A DNA stretch of 64,000 nt from Pseudomonas sp. IAC-BECa141 (GTDB lineage: Bacteria; Pseudomonadota; Gammaproteobacteria; Pseudomonadales; Pseudomonadaceae), in contig NZ_CP065410.1 of assembly GCF_020544405.1 (NCBI RefSeq), forward strand, positions 5,609,501-5,673,500, in the 5' to 3' direction. This document shows, piece by piece, positions 1-10,094 of the stretch. Each line of letters starts with the position of its first letter. Position 1 is the stretch's first letter. The notes under the pieces were generated by a model. The model was not told the DNA's origin. It saw nothing but the letters and a program-made list of their open reading frames with translations, and did not search any database. The translations under genes were made by a program, and so were the position numbers.

Positions 1-2
1 AT

Positions 3-1202
3 GCCTGGGCTGACGCTCTGGAGGCCGGCTCGCAGTTTTCGGATATCCAGCAAGCGATTCGTGACCGTGACGTGCCACGCCTCAAAGAATTGTGGAACAC
101 CCTGGTGCCGCTATGGGACGACCGCACGTTCTACGACTTCGTCGCCACCTCCAAAGCTTTCGCCAAATTGTCGTTCCATCACCGCGAAGTGTTCGGCCAG
201 GTCGGTTTCGGCACCGGCGGCTGGGATTCGGACTTCCCCAACTCGATGCTGGAAATTTTCCGCGTGGTGATGACCAACTGCGACGATCACCAACATCTGG
301 TGGTCGGCGGTGTGGAACAAGTGCCACAGGGTATCTGGCGTCATGCGCCGGAGCGCTGCGTCCACTGGCCACAGGGCACCAGCCTGAAATCGCTGCACCA
401 CGGCGCACCGCGCTCCGGGGTAAAGAAAATTGCTCACGCACCCGACGGGCGTTTCGCAGTCACCGACAACAACGGCGACACCCGCGAATATGCGGCCGTA
501 CTGACCACCTGCCAGAGCTGGCTGCTGACCACCCAGATCGAATGCGACGAAACCCTGTTCTCGCAAAAGATGTGGATGGCACTGGACCGCACGCGCTACA
601 TGCAATCGTCGAAAACGTTCGTGATGGTCGACCGCCCGTTCTGGAAGGACAAGGATCCGGAAACCGGTCGCGATCTGATGAGCATGACCCTCACCGATCG
701 CCTGACCCGTGGTACTTACCTGTTCGACAACGGCGACGATAAACCGGGCGTGATCTGCCTGTCGTACTCGTGGATGAGCGATGCGCTGAAGATGCTCCCG
801 CACCCGGTGGAAAAACGCGTGAAGCTGGCGCTGGATGCGTTGAAGAAGATCTACCCGAAAGTCGACATCGCCGCGCGAATCATCGGCGATCCGATCACCG
901 TATCGTGGGAAGCCGATCCGCACTTCCTCGGCGCGTTCAAGGGCGCCCTGCCCGGCCACTATCGCTACAACCAGCGCATGTACGCACACTTCATGCAGGA
1001 CGACATGCCGCCGGAGCAGCGCGGGATTTTCATCGCCGGCGACGACGTGTCGTGGACGCCAGCGTGGGTCGAGGGCGCGGTGCAGACTTCGCTCAACGCG
1101 GTATGGGGAATCATGAAGCACTTCGGCGGGTCCACACATAAAGAGAACCCCGGCCCGGGAGATGTGTTCAACGACATCGGCCCGATCGCCCTGCCCGAGT
1201 AA
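3..1202 (+). CDS. davB: Lysine 2-monooxygenase, flavin amine oxidase family (5' end outside window)
   Basis: The frame is open from base 3, so the gene starts before the window; about 400 C-terminal residues are visible. The C-terminus has the closing FAD-contact pattern of flavin monoamine oxidases (IFIAGDDVSWTPAWVEGA, then a helix). The next gene is a clear DavA-type amidase, which points to DavB: FAD-dependent oxidative decarboxylation of L-lysine to 5-aminovaleramide in the cytoplasm. The family is about 560 residues, so roughly a quarter is missing. A related tryptophan 2-monooxygenase cannot be excluded from sequence alone. The GTG at 72 is internal, not a credible start. Confidence 0.8.
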   Translation, partial: AWADALEAGSQFSDIQQAIRDRDVPRLKELWNTLVPLWDDRTFYDFVATSKAFAKLSFHHREVFGQVGFGTGGWDSDFPNSMLEIFRVVMTNCDDHQHLVVGGVEQVPQGIWRHAPERCVHWPQGTSLKSLHHGAPRSGVKKIAHAPDGRFAVTDNNGDTREYAAVLTTCQSWLLTTQIECDETLFSQKMWMALDRTRYMQSSKTFVMVDRPFWKDKDPETGRDLMSMTLTDRLTRGTYLFDNGDDKPGVICLSYSWMSDALKMLPHPVEKRVKLALDALKKIYPKVDIAARIIGDPITVSWEADPHFLGAFKGALPGHYRYNQRMYAHFMQDDMPPEQRGIFIAGDDVSWTPAWVEGAVQTSLNAVWGIMKHFGGSTHKENPGPGDVFNDIGPIALPE

Positions 1203-1214
1203 GAGGAATCCCTG

Positions 1215-2009
1215 ATGCGTGTAGCCCTTTACCAATGTCCACCGCTGCCACTGGAACCTGCTGCCAACCTCCAGCGCCTGCATCAACTGGCGATGGAGGC
1301 CAAAGGCGCCGATCTGCTGGTGGTGCCGGAAATGTTCCTGACCGGCTACAACATCGGCAAGGAGGCGGTTGCGACATTGGCCGAGGTCCACAACGGTGAA
1401 TGGGCGCAGCAGATTGGACGAATCGCCAAGGCTGCCGGTCTGGCAATTCTTTACGGTTACCCGGAGCGAACCGCCGAAGGACAGATCTATAACGCCGTGC
1501 AACTGATCGACTCGAACGGTGAGCGCCTGTGCAATTACCGCAAGACGCATCTGTTCGGTGATCTGGACCGTTCGATGTTCAGCCCCGGCGATGGCGACTT
1601 TCCCATCGTCGAGCTCAACGGCTGGAAGCTCGGTTTTCTGATCTGCTACGACCTGGAATTCCCGGAAAACGCCCGGCGCCTGGCCCTCGAAGGCGCCGAG
1701 CTGATTCTGGTACCGACAGCCAACATGATTCCTTTCGACTTCATTGCCGATGTTTCCGTCCGCTCCCGCGCCTTTGAAAACCAGTGCTACGTGGCTTACG
1801 CCAACTACTGCGGCCACGAAGGCGACATCCATTACTGCGGACAAAGCAGCATTGCCGCGCCGGATGGCAGCCGCATCGCAAAGGCCGGACTGGACGAAGC
1901 ACTGATCGTCGGCGAGCTGGATCGCCAGTTGATGGCCGACTCCCGTAGCGCCAACCGCTACTTCAACGACCGCCGCCCCGAACTTTACGACGCGCTCAGC
2001 AAGCGCTAA
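1215..2009 (+). CDS. davA: 5-aminovaleramide amidase (nitrilase superfamily)
   Basis: 264 residues, the normal DavA length. The carbon-nitrogen hydrolase triad is visible: Glu39 (VVPEMFLTGYN), Lys110 (NYRKTHLFG) and Cys144 (ICYDLEFPE). It hydrolyses 5-aminovaleramide to 5-aminovalerate and ammonia, the second step of lysine catabolism. It starts 12 bases after davB behind AGAGGAAT, so the two genes form an operon. The match to my memory of P. putida DavA is strong across the whole length. Substrate assignment still depends on the family and the davB neighbour. Confidence 0.87.
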   Translation: MRVALYQCPPLPLEPAANLQRLHQLAMEAKGADLLVVPEMFLTGYNIGKEAVATLAEVHNGEWAQQIGRIAKAAGLAILYGYPERTAEGQIYNAVQLIDSNGERLCNYRKTHLFGDLDRSMFSPGDGDFPIVELNGWKLGFLICYDLEFPENARRLALEGAELILVPTANMIPFDFIADVSVRSRAFENQCYVAYANYCGHEGDIHYCGQSSIAAPDGSRIAKAGLDEALIVGELDRQLMADSRSANRYFNDRRPELYDALSKR

Positions 2010-2047
2010 TCCGCTAGCATTGGCACTTCACTGTTCTGGAAGTGCCC

Positions 2048-4474
2048 ATGCCTGCGCCGACTCACCCCCGCCCCCACACCGAAACCCTGGCCAACGGCTT
2101 GCGCGTGACCCTGCGTCACGTGCCCGGCCTGAAGCGCAGCGCCGCTGCGTTGCGGGTGGCTGCCGGCAGTCATGACGTGCCATTGGCGTGGCCGGGGCTG
2201 GCGCATTTCCTTGAGCATTTGCTGTTCCTCGGCACCGAGCGCTTTCCTGCACAGCAAGGGCTGATGGCCTATGTACAAGGTCACGGCGGCCAGGTGAATG
2301 CCAGCACCCGCGAGCGCACCACCGATTTCTTCTTTGAGTTGCCGCCAGCGTCCTTCAGCGGTGGGCTGGAGCGCCTGTCAGACATGCTCGCCCATCCGCG
2401 TATGAATCCGGACGATCAGTTGCGGGAACGGGAAGTATTGCAGGCAGAGTTTATTGCGTGGTCGCAGGATGCGGCGGCTCAGCAGAAAGAGGCGCTGTTC
2501 GAGGGGCTGGCGGCAGCACATCCTTTGCGCGGCTTTCATGCCGGAAACCGCGAAAGCCTGCCGGTAGATCAAGCGGATTTTCAGCAGGCGTTGAAAGACT
2601 TTCATCAGCAGTTTTACCGCACCGGGCAGATGAGCCTGAGCCTGGTCGGGCCGCAGAGTGTTGAAGAACTGCGAGCGCTGGCCGAACAGTTTGCCGCCAT
2701 GCTGACGCCAGGGGATAAAACTGCCCAGGCAGCGCCCGTTCGCTTGATGAATAATCCACAGGCAAGTTATCAACAGGCCGGCGATTGGCACGGCAACCTG
2801 CTGTTTGCGTTGGAGGAGTTGCCGGAGTCGTCGGCCGAAGCGCTGGCGTTTCTCTGTCACTGGTTGAACAGCGCCAAACCCGGCGGGTTGCTCGCGCATT
2901 TGCAGCAGATGGGGCTTGCGGAAGATTTACAGGCCTGTGTGCTGTATCAGTTTGCTGAGCAGGCGTTGCTGCATCTTCAATTCACGGCGGCATCCGGATC
3001 ACTCGACGCCATCCAGGCACAGTTTCTCGACGGGCTGAGCTTCTTCGCTGCGCAGCAAGACTGGCCGGCACTTCGCGAGGAATATTCGGCACAGCATCAA
3101 CGCCAGCAGCAGGTCAGCGGTGCATTGCAGCTTGCGCGACTAGACAGCGAACAACTCGAAAGAGGGCTTTCTGAATCAGCCGTTGCGGCGCTCAATGTGA
3201 TTCTCGGCAAAATCGGCACTGTGGATAACTTCAGCAATCACTGGCACCTGCCCGCTGCCAACCCGTTTCTGCGCGCAGCCGAGCCGCTGGCCAACGCCGG
3301 ACTTATCCGCGGCCAGACCAGCGCCCACCGAGGCCTGCGCACGTTTGCTCAGGATCGCTCGCGCAACCGCCGCGAACGTTCGCCGATGCAATTCAGCCAG
3401 GCGCTGCCGGACAACAGCGACGAAGGGGCGGTGTATGTGCGCTGGCAGACAGAGGCGGCGGCCACGGCCGAGCTGCAGGCGAAGCTGCAACGCAGTCTGC
3501 GGGAGGTTTCCGACGACGCACGTCTGGCCGGAGTCGAGTTGTCCTTCAGCGCCACAGGTAATCAGTGGCTGTTGAGACTCAACGGCCTGCAGGACACGCT
3601 GCCTGTTGTGCTGGAACACGCGCTGAAATCTCTGACACAAGTGGGCGTCGATTGCGCAAAAGGCGAACCGAAAACGGCGCTGATACCGATCCGCCAGCTG
3701 CTCAAAGTACTGCCCGAACTGTACCTGCCAGCGGTAGGCGAATCCGATGACGCCGCGCACCTGTGGGCAACTTCTCGCTGGGACGGTCTGGCTTTGGGGC
3801 TAAACCCACAGACCCAGTCAGCCATGGGCCTGGCCCTGAGCCGCATCCCGGGCATCCCGGACAATCAAATCCCCTCACCGTCGGCAATCCATAACGGATA
3901 CCGGTGGAGTCAGATCGACAGCGCGTCCAGCGAACACGCCTTGCTGCTGTTCTGTCCGACCGCCAGCCGTGAAATCGACGACGAAGCCGCGTGGCGCCTG
4001 CTCGCCCACCTGTGCCAGACACCGTTTTACCAACGCCTGAGAGTCGAACTGCAATTGGGTTATGCGGTGTTCAGCGGCCTGCATCAGCTACACGGCCAGA
4101 CCGGATTACTGTTCGGTGTGCAATCGCCCTCGGCCACCGCCGCGCAATTGCTCGAGCACATTCAGCAGTTTCTCGAAGGACTGCCAGCCCTTGTCGAACA
4201 ACTCGACGACGCCGGCCTCGCCCGGCAACGCCAGACACTTTCCGATCAATTCGATGACAGCGTCCTGTCCGGCAAAGATGCGGCCGAGATCCTGTGGCAG
4301 GCTCGACTCGCCGGCCACTCGTCGGATTATCGGGTGCAATTGCGCAGCGCCATCGCTCGACTGGATCGCCCGGCATTGCTGAACGCCGCACAACGTCTGA
4401 TCCGCGCCGAAGGCGGCTGGCACGGTCTGGCCAACGGCCCTGCGCCAGGCGCGCCATGGCAATCGGCAAAATGA
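2048..4474 (+). CDS. pqqF: PQQ biosynthesis M16-type zinc protease PqqF
   Basis: 808 residues, similar to insulinase-family (M16) proteases. The inverted zinc motif HxxEH is at His53, Glu56, His57 (HFLEH), and the second half contains the degenerate inactive M16 repeat. PqqF is the peptidase held to process the PqqA peptide in pseudomonads. I chose the ATG at 2048 because GGAAG lies about 5 bases upstream; a GTG at 2042 is in frame but overlaps that site. The gene lies before pqqA, the usual Pseudomonas order. The 158-base gap to pqqA suggests that pqqA has its own promoter. Confidence 0.9.
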   Translation: MPAPTHPRPHTETLANGLRVTLRHVPGLKRSAAALRVAAGSHDVPLAWPGLAHFLEHLLFLGTERFPAQQGLMAYVQGHGGQVNASTRERTTDFFFELPPASFSGGLERLSDMLAHPRMNPDDQLREREVLQAEFIAWSQDAAAQQKEALFEGLAAAHPLRGFHAGNRESLPVDQADFQQALKDFHQQFYRTGQMSLSLVGPQSVEELRALAEQFAAMLTPGDKTAQAAPVRLMNNPQASYQQAGDWHGNLLFALEELPESSAEALAFLCHWLNSAKPGGLLAHLQQMGLAEDLQACVLYQFAEQALLHLQFTAASGSLDAIQAQFLDGLSFFAAQQDWPALREEYSAQHQRQQQVSGALQLARLDSEQLERGLSESAVAALNVILGKIGTVDNFSNHWHLPAANPFLRAAEPLANAGLIRGQTSAHRGLRTFAQDRSRNRRERSPMQFSQALPDNSDEGAVYVRWQTEAAATAELQAKLQRSLREVSDDARLAGVELSFSATGNQWLLRLNGLQDTLPVVLEHALKSLTQVGVDCAKGEPKTALIPIRQLLKVLPELYLPAVGESDDAAHLWATSRWDGLALGLNPQTQSAMGLALSRIPGIPDNQIPSPSAIHNGYRWSQIDSASSEHALLLFCPTASREIDDEAAWRLLAHLCQTPFYQRLRVELQLGYAVFSGLHQLHGQTGLLFGVQSPSATAAQLLEHIQQFLEGLPALVEQLDDAGLARQRQTLSDQFDDSVLSGKDAAEILWQARLAGHSSDYRVQLRSAIARLDRPALLNAAQRLIRAEGGWHGLANGPAPGAPWQSAK

Positions 4475-4594
4475 TCATTACCGGGGCTGCAAGGAGCTTT
4501 CTCAAAGATTCACGGGCCAACCTTCTGAAATTTTGAGTAACATAGCCACCTAACTATTTGGAACATCCCTGCGCTGCCGTGGACTATACCTATG

Positions 4595-4606
4595 GATAGC
4601 GCTATC
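4595..4606. promoter_or_regulatory. Perfect 12-bp palindrome in the pqqA leader
   Basis: GATAGCGCTATC is self-complementary and ends 27 bases before the pqqA start codon, just downstream of a TATACC/TATGGA stretch that could be a -10 box. It could be an operator or an mRNA hairpin near the pqqA ribosome site. No regulator is assigned. Confidence 0.3.
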
Positions 4607-4633
4607 TCACCCACCTGAAAAAGGAGTCACCCG

Positions 4634-4708
4634 ATGGCCTGGACCAAACCTGCTTACACCGACCTGCGCATCGGCTTCGAAGTCACCATGTACTTCGCCA
4701 GCCGCTGA
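4634..4708 (+). CDS. pqqA: PQQ precursor peptide PqqA
   Basis: 24-residue peptide, too short for most gene callers. It contains the conserved Glu16 and Tyr20 (E-V-T-M-Y) that are cross-linked and become the PQQ skeleton. AAGGAG lies 8 bases before the ATG, a strong ribosome site as expected for a substrate peptide needed in excess. PqqE, assisted by PqqD, joins Glu to Tyr, and proteases then free the product. A hairpin follows before pqqB. Confidence 0.96.
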   Translation: MAWTKPAYTDLRIGFEVTMYFASR

Positions 4709-4737
4709 GTCCTGCCTCAAGCAGAACACTGCAGTGC

Positions 4738-4766
4738 AACGCCTCGGCTCGCCGGGGCGTTTTATT
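4738..4766 (+). terminator. Intrinsic terminator/attenuator between pqqA and pqqB
   Basis: A 10-bp stem (AACGCCTCGG pairing with CCGGGGCGTT, one G-T pair, 4-base loop) is followed by TTTATTTT. It lies 29 bases after pqqA and 26 before pqqB. Partial read-through would give much more pqqA message than pqqBCDE message, matching the use of PqqA as a consumed substrate. Confidence 0.75.
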
Positions 4767-4792
4767 TTCAGCGTTGAAATGATGGAGCGTTC

Positions 4793-5704
4793 ATGTTCGT
4801 CCAGATTCTGGGTTCGGCCGCCGGTGGCGGTTTTCCGCAGTGGAACTGCAACTGCGTCAATTGCGCCGGTTTTCGCGACGGCAGCCTGAATGCCCAGGCC
4901 CGTACCCAATCGTCCATCGCGATTTCCGATGACGGCGTGAATTGGGTGCTGTGCAATGCCTCGCCGGACATCCGCGCGCAGCTCCAGAGCTTCGCCCCGA
5001 TGCAACCGGGCCGTGCCCTGCGTGACACCGGCATCAGCGCGATCATCTTGATGGACAGCCAGATCGACCACACCACCGGCCTGCTCAGCCTGCGCGAAGG
5101 CTGCCCGCATCAGGTCTGGTGCACGGACATGGTTCACGAAGACCTGAGCACCGGTTTCCCGCTGTTCACCATGCTCAAGCACTGGAACGGCGGGCTCGAC
5201 TGGAACCGCATCGAACTCGACCAAAGCTTCACCGTCGCCGCCTGCCCGAACCTGCGCTTCACCCCGCTGCCGCTGCGCAGCGCCGCGCCGCCCTACTCGC
5301 CGCACCGCTTCGACCCGCACCCGGGCGACAACATCGGCCTGATCGTCGAAGACCTCAGCACCGGCGGCAAACTGTTCTATGCGCCAGGCCTGGGCAAGGT
5401 CGACGCGCCGCTGCTGGAAATCATGGCCGGCAGCGATTGCGTACTGGTGGACGGGACGATGTGGGACGACGATGAAATGCAGCGCCGTGGTGTCGGCACC
5501 CGCACCGGCCGCGAAATGGGCCACCTGGCGCAGAACGGCCCCGGCGGCATGCTCGAAGTGCTGGAACAGCTTCCCGAGCAGCGCAAGGTGCTTATCCACA
5601 TCAACAACACCAACCCGATTCTCGACGAGGACTCCCCGGAACGCGCGGAGCTGGTTCGGCGCAATGTTGAAGTGGCGTATGACGGCATGAGTATTGTGCT
5701 GTAG
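4793..5704 (+). CDS. pqqB: PQQ biosynthesis protein PqqB (metallo-beta-lactamase fold)
   Basis: 303 residues, full length. The N-terminus carries the PqqB zinc motif CNCVNC after a GGGFPQWN loop, and the body has the metallo-hydrolase [11 protein letters not shown] segment. PqqB is a non-heme iron hydroxylase acting on the tyrosine-derived ring of the precursor; older literature suggested PQQ export. ATG at 4793 is preceded by TGGAG. First gene after the attenuator; a 79-base gap separates it from pqqC. Confidence 0.95.
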   Translation: MFVQILGSAAGGGFPQWNCNCVNCAGFRDGSLNAQARTQSSIAISDDGVNWVLCNASPDIRAQLQSFAPMQPGRALRDTGISAIILMDSQIDHTTGLLSLREGCPHQVWCTDMVHEDLSTGFPLFTMLKHWNGGLDWNRIELDQSFTVAACPNLRFTPLPLRSAAPPYSPHRFDPHPGDNIGLIVEDLSTGGKLFYAPGLGKVDAPLLEIMAGSDCVLVDGTMWDDDEMQRRGVGTRTGREMGHLAQNGPGGMLEVLEQLPEQRKVLIHINNTNPILDEDSPERAELVRRNVEVAYDGMSIVL

Positions 5705-5783
5705 CTGAGGGCCTCATCGCTGGCCAGTCGAAGGCGTCCTGACAGACACCAAAGAATCCAATGGTTGTTCCCGGAGAACAGAC

Positions 5784-6536
5784 ATGACTGACACTCCAAT
5801 GTCCCCCGCCGAATTCGAAGCGGCCCTGCGCGCCAAGGGCGCCTATTACCACATTCATCACCCGTATCACGTGGCGATGTATGAAGGCCGCGCCACCCGT
5901 GAGCAGATCCAGGGTTGGGTCGCCAACCGCTTCTACTATCAGGTGAACATTCCCCTGAAAGACGCAGCGATCCTCGCCAACTGCCCGGATCGCGAGATCC
6001 GCCGCGAGTGGATCCAGCGGCTGCTCGACCACGACGGCGCTCCCGGTGAAGACGGCGGCATCGAAGCCTGGCTGCGACTGGGCCAGGCCGTCGGTCTCGA
6101 TCCGGCTCAATTGCGCTCCCAGGAACTGGTGCTGCCCGGCGTTCGGTTCGCCGTCGATGCCTACGTCAACTTCGCCCGCCGTGCCAGTTGGCAGGAAGCC
6201 GCCAGCAGCTCGTTGACCGAACTGTTCGCGCCGCAGATTCACCAGTCGCGGCTCGACAGCTGGCCGCAGCATTACCCGTGGATCGACCCGGCCGGCTACG
6301 AATATTTCCGCACCCGTCTCGGTCAGGCCCGACGCGATGTCGAGCATGGTCTGGCGATCACGCTGGAGCACTACAAGACTCGCGAAGGCCAGGAACGCAT
6401 GCTGGAAATTCTCCAGTTCAAACTGGACATCCTTTGGAGCATGCTCGATGCCATGAGCATGGCCTACGAACTGAACCGCCCGCCGTATCACAGCGTCACC
6501 GATCAACGGGTCTGGCATAAAGGAATCGCCTTATGA
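5784..6536 (+). CDS. pqqC: Pyrroloquinoline-quinone synthase PqqC
   Basis: 250 residues, the usual length. It is the cofactor-free oxidase of the final step, carrying out ring closure and eight-electron oxidation of AHQQ to PQQ with O2. The all-helical TENA/THI-4-like fold is suggested by conserved stretches such as YHIHHPYH near the N-terminus and [14 protein letters not shown] lies before the ATG. The stop overlaps the pqqD start (ATGA), showing translational coupling. Confidence 0.96.
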   Translation: MTDTPMSPAEFEAALRAKGAYYHIHHPYHVAMYEGRATREQIQGWVANRFYYQVNIPLKDAAILANCPDREIRREWIQRLLDHDGAPGEDGGIEAWLRLGQAVGLDPAQLRSQELVLPGVRFAVDAYVNFARRASWQEAASSSLTELFAPQIHQSRLDSWPQHYPWIDPAGYEYFRTRLGQARRDVEHGLAITLEHYKTREGQERMLEILQFKLDILWSMLDAMSMAYELNRPPYHSVTDQRVWHKGIAL

Positions 6537-6808
6537 GTTTCGACCGCAGCAAGACCCCGAACTGGCGTCCCGGCTACCGTTTCCAGTACGAACCGGCCCA
6601 GAAAGGCCATGTGCTGCTGTACCCGGAGGGCATGATCAAGCTCAACGAAAGTGCCGCGCTGATCGGCGGCCTGATCGACGGTGAGCGGGATGTCGCGGCG
6701 ATCATCGCCGAACTCGACAAACAGTTTCCCGGCGTACCCGAGCTCGGTGACGACATCGAGCAATTCATGGAGGTTGCCCGTGCGCAGCACTGGATCGAAC
6801 TTGCCTGA
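6533..6808 (+). CDS. pqqD: PqqA-binding chaperone PqqD
   Basis: 91 residues. It is a small winged-helix RiPP recognition element that binds PqqA and presents it to the radical SAM enzyme PqqE. Typical features are the N-terminal [11 protein letters not shown] and the segment [18 protein letters not shown]. It overlaps pqqC by 4 bases and pqqE by about 29 bases, so the C-D-E proteins are made from one coupled message. Confidence 0.95.
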   Translation: MSFDRSKTPNWRPGYRFQYEPAQKGHVLLYPEGMIKLNESAALIGGLIDGERDVAAIIAELDKQFPGVPELGDDIEQFMEVARAQHWIELA

Positions 6809-7952
6809 GTCCTCGGTGCAAGTCCCGGCCAAACCGGAAATCGGCCTGCCGCTATGGCTGCTCGCCGAGCTGACTTATCGCTGCCCGCTGCAATGCCCGT
6901 ACTGCTCCAATCCGCTGGATTTTGCCGGGCAGGGCAAAGAGCTGAGCACCGAGCAGTGGATCAAGGTGTTCCGTGAAGCGCGGGAGATGGGTGCGGCGCA
7001 ACTGGGCTTTTCCGGCGGTGAACCGCTGGTGCGCCAGGACCTTGCCGAGCTGATCCGTGAAGCGCGCCAGTTGGGTTTCTACACCAACCTGATCACCTCC
7101 GGCATCGGCCTGACCGAGCAGAAGATCAGCGACTTCAAGAAGGCCGGGCTCGATCACATCCAGATCAGTTTCCAGGCCAGCGACGAGCAAGTGAACAACC
7201 TGCTCGCCGGCTCGAAAAAAGCCTTCGCGCAGAAACTGGAAATGGCCCGCGCCGTGAAAGCCCACGGCTATCCGATGGTGCTGAACTTCGTCACTCATCG
7301 GCACAACATCGACAAGATCGACCGCATCATCGAGCTGTGCATCGCGCTGGAAGCGGACTTCGTCGAACTCGCCACGTGCCAGTTCTACGGCTGGGCGCAG
7401 CTCAATCGTGTCGGCCTGTTGCCGACCAGGGAACAACTGGTCCGCGCCGAACGCATCACCAACGAATACCGCGCCAAGCTGGAGGCCGAAGGGCATCCGT
7501 GCAAACTGATTTTCGTCACCCCGGACTATTACGAAGAGCGCCCGAAAGCCTGCATGAACGGCTGGGGCAGTCTGTTTCTGACGGTCACACCGGACGGCAC
7601 CGCCCTGCCCTGTCATGGCGCCCGACAGCTGCCGGTGCAATTTCCCAATGTGCGCGACCACAGCATGCAGCACATCTGGTACGACTCGTTCGGCTTCAAC
7701 CGTTTCCGCGGCTACGATTGGATGCCCGAGCCGTGCCGCTCCTGCGATGAAAAGGAACAGGATTTCGGCGGCTGCCGCTGCCAGGCCTTCATGCTCACCG
7801 GCGATGCCAGCAATGCCGATCCGGTGTGCAGCAAGTCCGAACATCACGGTGTGATTCTCAAGGCCCGCGAAGAAGCCGAGCACGCCACCCAGACCATCGA
7901 ACAACTGGCCTTTCGCAATGAACGAAACTCGCGCCTCATCGCCAAAGGCTGA
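6780..7952 (+). CDS. pqqE: PqqA peptide cyclase PqqE (radical SAM/SPASM)
   Basis: 390 residues from the GTG at 6780. Radical SAM cluster cysteines are at 35, 39 and 42 (CPLQCPYC), followed by the GGEPL SAM motif; the C-terminal SPASM domain contributes cysteines around [16 protein letters not shown]. It forms the Glu-Tyr carbon-carbon bond in PqqA. The start is uncertain: TTG 6801 and GTG 6816 are also in frame, and the reading frame is open further upstream inside pqqD. GTG 6780 gives the usual family length and an overlap with pqqD. Confidence 0.93.
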   Translation: MRSTGSNLPESSVQVPAKPEIGLPLWLLAELTYRCPLQCPYCSNPLDFAGQGKELSTEQWIKVFREAREMGAAQLGFSGGEPLVRQDLAELIREARQLGFYTNLITSGIGLTEQKISDFKKAGLDHIQISFQASDEQVNNLLAGSKKAFAQKLEMARAVKAHGYPMVLNFVTHRHNIDKIDRIIELCIALEADFVELATCQFYGWAQLNRVGLLPTREQLVRAERITNEYRAKLEAEGHPCKLIFVTPDYYEERPKACMNGWGSLFLTVTPDGTALPCHGARQLPVQFPNVRDHSMQHIWYDSFGFNRFRGYDWMPEPCRSCDEKEQDFGGCRCQAFMLTGDASNADPVCSKSEHHGVILKAREEAEHATQTIEQLAFRNERNSRLIAKG

Positions 7953-9726
7953 GCCTTTCAGCGCCACTGCCGCCGTTGCTGCCGGTGTGGATTTCGCCGA
8001 ACTGCAGCTCGGCGCCCATGGTTTGTTCTGGAACGAATACCGGCCGGCAGACGCCGCGTGCCGGATCTGGCACTGGCGCGATGGCTCGGCGAAATGTCTG
8101 ACACCCGCGGGTTTCAGCGTGCGCAGTCGGGTGTACGAATATGGCGGTGGGGCGTTTTGTCTGACGCCTGAGGGAGTGGTTTTCGTCAACGAGGCGGACC
8201 AGCAGTTGTACCGACAGGCGCTGGACGGCGAACCCGTAGCATTGACGTCCGGGGAATGCCGATATGGTGATCTGCATTTTGCCAACGGGCAGGTGCTGGC
8301 TGTTGAAGAGAACGGTGATCGGCATCGGCTGGTGGCTATTGATCTGGCGAGTGGCGAACGCCACAGGCTGGTTGATGGCGCGGATTTTTACGCGTCGCCC
8401 ATTATCAGCCCGGACGGCCAACGCCTTGCATGGATCGAGTGGAGCCGCCCGCATCAGCCATGGACCTCCACCCGACTGATGCTCGCCGAACGCTCGGACA
8501 ACGAATTTTCCGCGCCGCGTTGCGTGGCCGGTGAAGCACTTGAAGAGTCGATCCAGCAACCGCGTTTCGATGCCAACGGCCGACTGGGCTGTCTGACCGA
8601 TCGTGGTGGTTATTGGCAACCGTGGGTCGAGTCGACAGACGGCTTGCAGCCGTTAACCAGCGCCGAAGCCGATCACGCGCCAGCCCCATGGCAACTCGGC
8701 GGCTGCACCTGGCTGCCCACCGACGACAGCTTTATGGCGAGTTGGAGCGAAGGTGGTTTCGGGCGTCTGGCACTCAACGGTGAAGACTTCACCGGCAACT
8801 ACAGCCGTTTCCGTCATCTGGCTGTCGATGATCAATTCATTTACTGCATTGCCGCCTCACCGATCAGCCCTTCAGCGGTGATCGCCATTGACCGCGATTC
8901 GCGCAGAGTGAACATCCTGGCCGGCGGTGTCGCACCGCTGCCCGCCGAGCACATCAGCCGCCCGCAAACCCTGCGCTACCCCAGCGGTTCGGGTGAAGCG
9001 CACGGTTTCTTTTACCCGGCCACGAATGGTGATGTGAAACCGCCGCTGGTGGTCTTCATCCACGGCGGCCCGACGTCGGCGTGCTACCCGATGCTCGACC
9101 CGCGCATCCAGTACTGGACGCAACGCGGCTTCGCCGTCGCGGACCTCAATTACCGAGGCAGCAGCGGCTATGGCCGGGAGTATCGACAGGCGCTGCATCT
9201 GAGTTGGGGGGCGGTGGATGTCGAGGACGCCTGTGCGGTGGTGGCCTACCTGAATGATCGCGGCATGATCGATGGCGACCGTGCATTCATCCGTGGCGGC
9301 AGCGCCGGTGGTTACACGACGCTATGTGCCCTGGCGTTCCATCAGGTATTCCGCGCCGGTGCCAGCCTTTATGGCGTCAGTGACCCGGTTGCTCTCGGTC
9401 GCGCGACACACAAGTTCGAAGGCGATTACCTGGACTGGCTGATCGGCGATCCGGAGCAGGACGCCGAGCGCTACGCCGCCCGCACGCCATTGCTGCACGC
9501 CGGCAACATTCGCGTGCCGATGATTTTCTTTCAGGGCGAACTGGATGCCGTCGTCGTACCGCAACAGACCCGCGACATGGTCGCGGCCCTGGAGCAAAAC
9601 GGCATTGAGGTAGAAGCGCATTACTACGCCGATGAGCGCCACGGCTTCCGCCAGGCCGCCAATCAGGCCCATGCGCTGGAGCAGGAATGGCGGTTCTATC
9701 GGCGAGTAATGGGTTTGACGGTCTGA
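7918..9726 (+). CDS. S9 prolyl oligopeptidase-family peptidase downstream of pqqE (PqqM-like)
   Basis: 602 residues: an N-terminal beta-propeller-like half and a C-terminal alpha/beta hydrolase domain. The catalytic set is visible as Ser in RGGSAGGY, Asp in GELDAVV and His in DERHGF. The ATG at 7918 lies inside the pqqE end (35-base overlap), so it is the last gene of the pqq operon. In P. fluorescens B16 a peptidase of this type is, as I recall, counted as pqqM. A role in trimming the PQQ precursor is plausible but inferred. No signal peptide is evident, so it is probably cytoplasmic. Confidence 0.82.
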   Translation: MNETRASSPKAEPFSATAAVAAGVDFAELQLGAHGLFWNEYRPADAACRIWHWRDGSAKCLTPAGFSVRSRVYEYGGGAFCLTPEGVVFVNEADQQLYRQALDGEPVALTSGECRYGDLHFANGQVLAVEENGDRHRLVAIDLASGERHRLVDGADFYASPIISPDGQRLAWIEWSRPHQPWTSTRLMLAERSDNEFSAPRCVAGEALEESIQQPRFDANGRLGCLTDRGGYWQPWVESTDGLQPLTSAEADHAPAPWQLGGCTWLPTDDSFMASWSEGGFGRLALNGEDFTGNYSRFRHLAVDDQFIYCIAASPISPSAVIAIDRDSRRVNILAGGVAPLPAEHISRPQTLRYPSGSGEAHGFFYPATNGDVKPPLVVFIHGGPTSACYPMLDPRIQYWTQRGFAVADLNYRGSSGYGREYRQALHLSWGAVDVEDACAVVAYLNDRGMIDGDRAFIRGGSAGGYTTLCALAFHQVFRAGASLYGVSDPVALGRATHKFEGDYLDWLIGDPEQDAERYAARTPLLHAGNIRVPMIFFQGELDAVVVPQQTRDMVAALEQNGIEVEAHYYADERHGFRQAANQAHALEQEWRFYRRVMGLTV

Positions 9727-9729
9727 GAC

Positions 9730-9888
9730 TCAGCGCTTGGCGATGATGTACACCGCGTGCACGATCCCCGGGATATAACCGCACAGCGTCAGCAGAATGT
9801 TCAGCCAGAACGCGCCGCCGAACCCGACTTGCAGAAACACGCCCAGTGGCGGCAACAGAATGGCGATGATGATGCGGATAAAGTCCAT
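9730..9888 (-). CDS. YqaE/Pmp3-family small membrane protein
   Basis: 52 residues, with two hydrophobic helices and the family core PPLGVFLQVGFGGAFWLNILLT (shown only in part here: PPLGVFLQVG and FWLNILLT) and the GYIPGIVHA turn. Family members are stress-linked proteolipids of the inner membrane. The start at 9888 is chosen because AGGAG lies 8 bases upstream; a longer frame to 9927 lacks such a site and adds polar residues. It converges with the pqq operon, only 3 bases from the peptidase stop. Confidence 0.85.
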   Translation of the reverse strand: MDFIRIIIAILLPPLGVFLQVGFGGAFWLNILLTLCGYIPGIVHAVYIIAKR

Positions 9889-10006
9889 GGGGCAGCTCCT
9901 GATTGGGGGTTGGCTCACCTGAGCCATACAAGCTAATCGACCTGTGCCGTTTGTCAGGGTTCAGTGCAACCCGCGATCTCGCCATTTGAATGCCATTACC
10001 CGGCTA

Positions 10007-10047
10007 CAAAAAAACGCCCCACGCCAAAAGAATCAGGCGTGGGGCGT
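10007..10047 (-). terminator. Strong terminator after the aminotransferase gene
   Basis: ACGCCCCACGCC and GGCGTGGGGCGT form a perfect 12-bp stem with a 10-base loop. Read on the minus strand it is followed by a run of T. It ends transcription of the gene starting at 11378. Confidence 0.85.
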
Positions 10048-10094
10048 GCGTTATACCGCGAGACGGTTCTTGAATTCGGGTGGGAAGCTTCAGG

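Noticed and set aside
111..1844. 577-codon minus-strand frame opposite davB/davA
   Set aside because: It is a shadow of two well-supported plus-strand genes in G+C-rich DNA, with no family-like motif.
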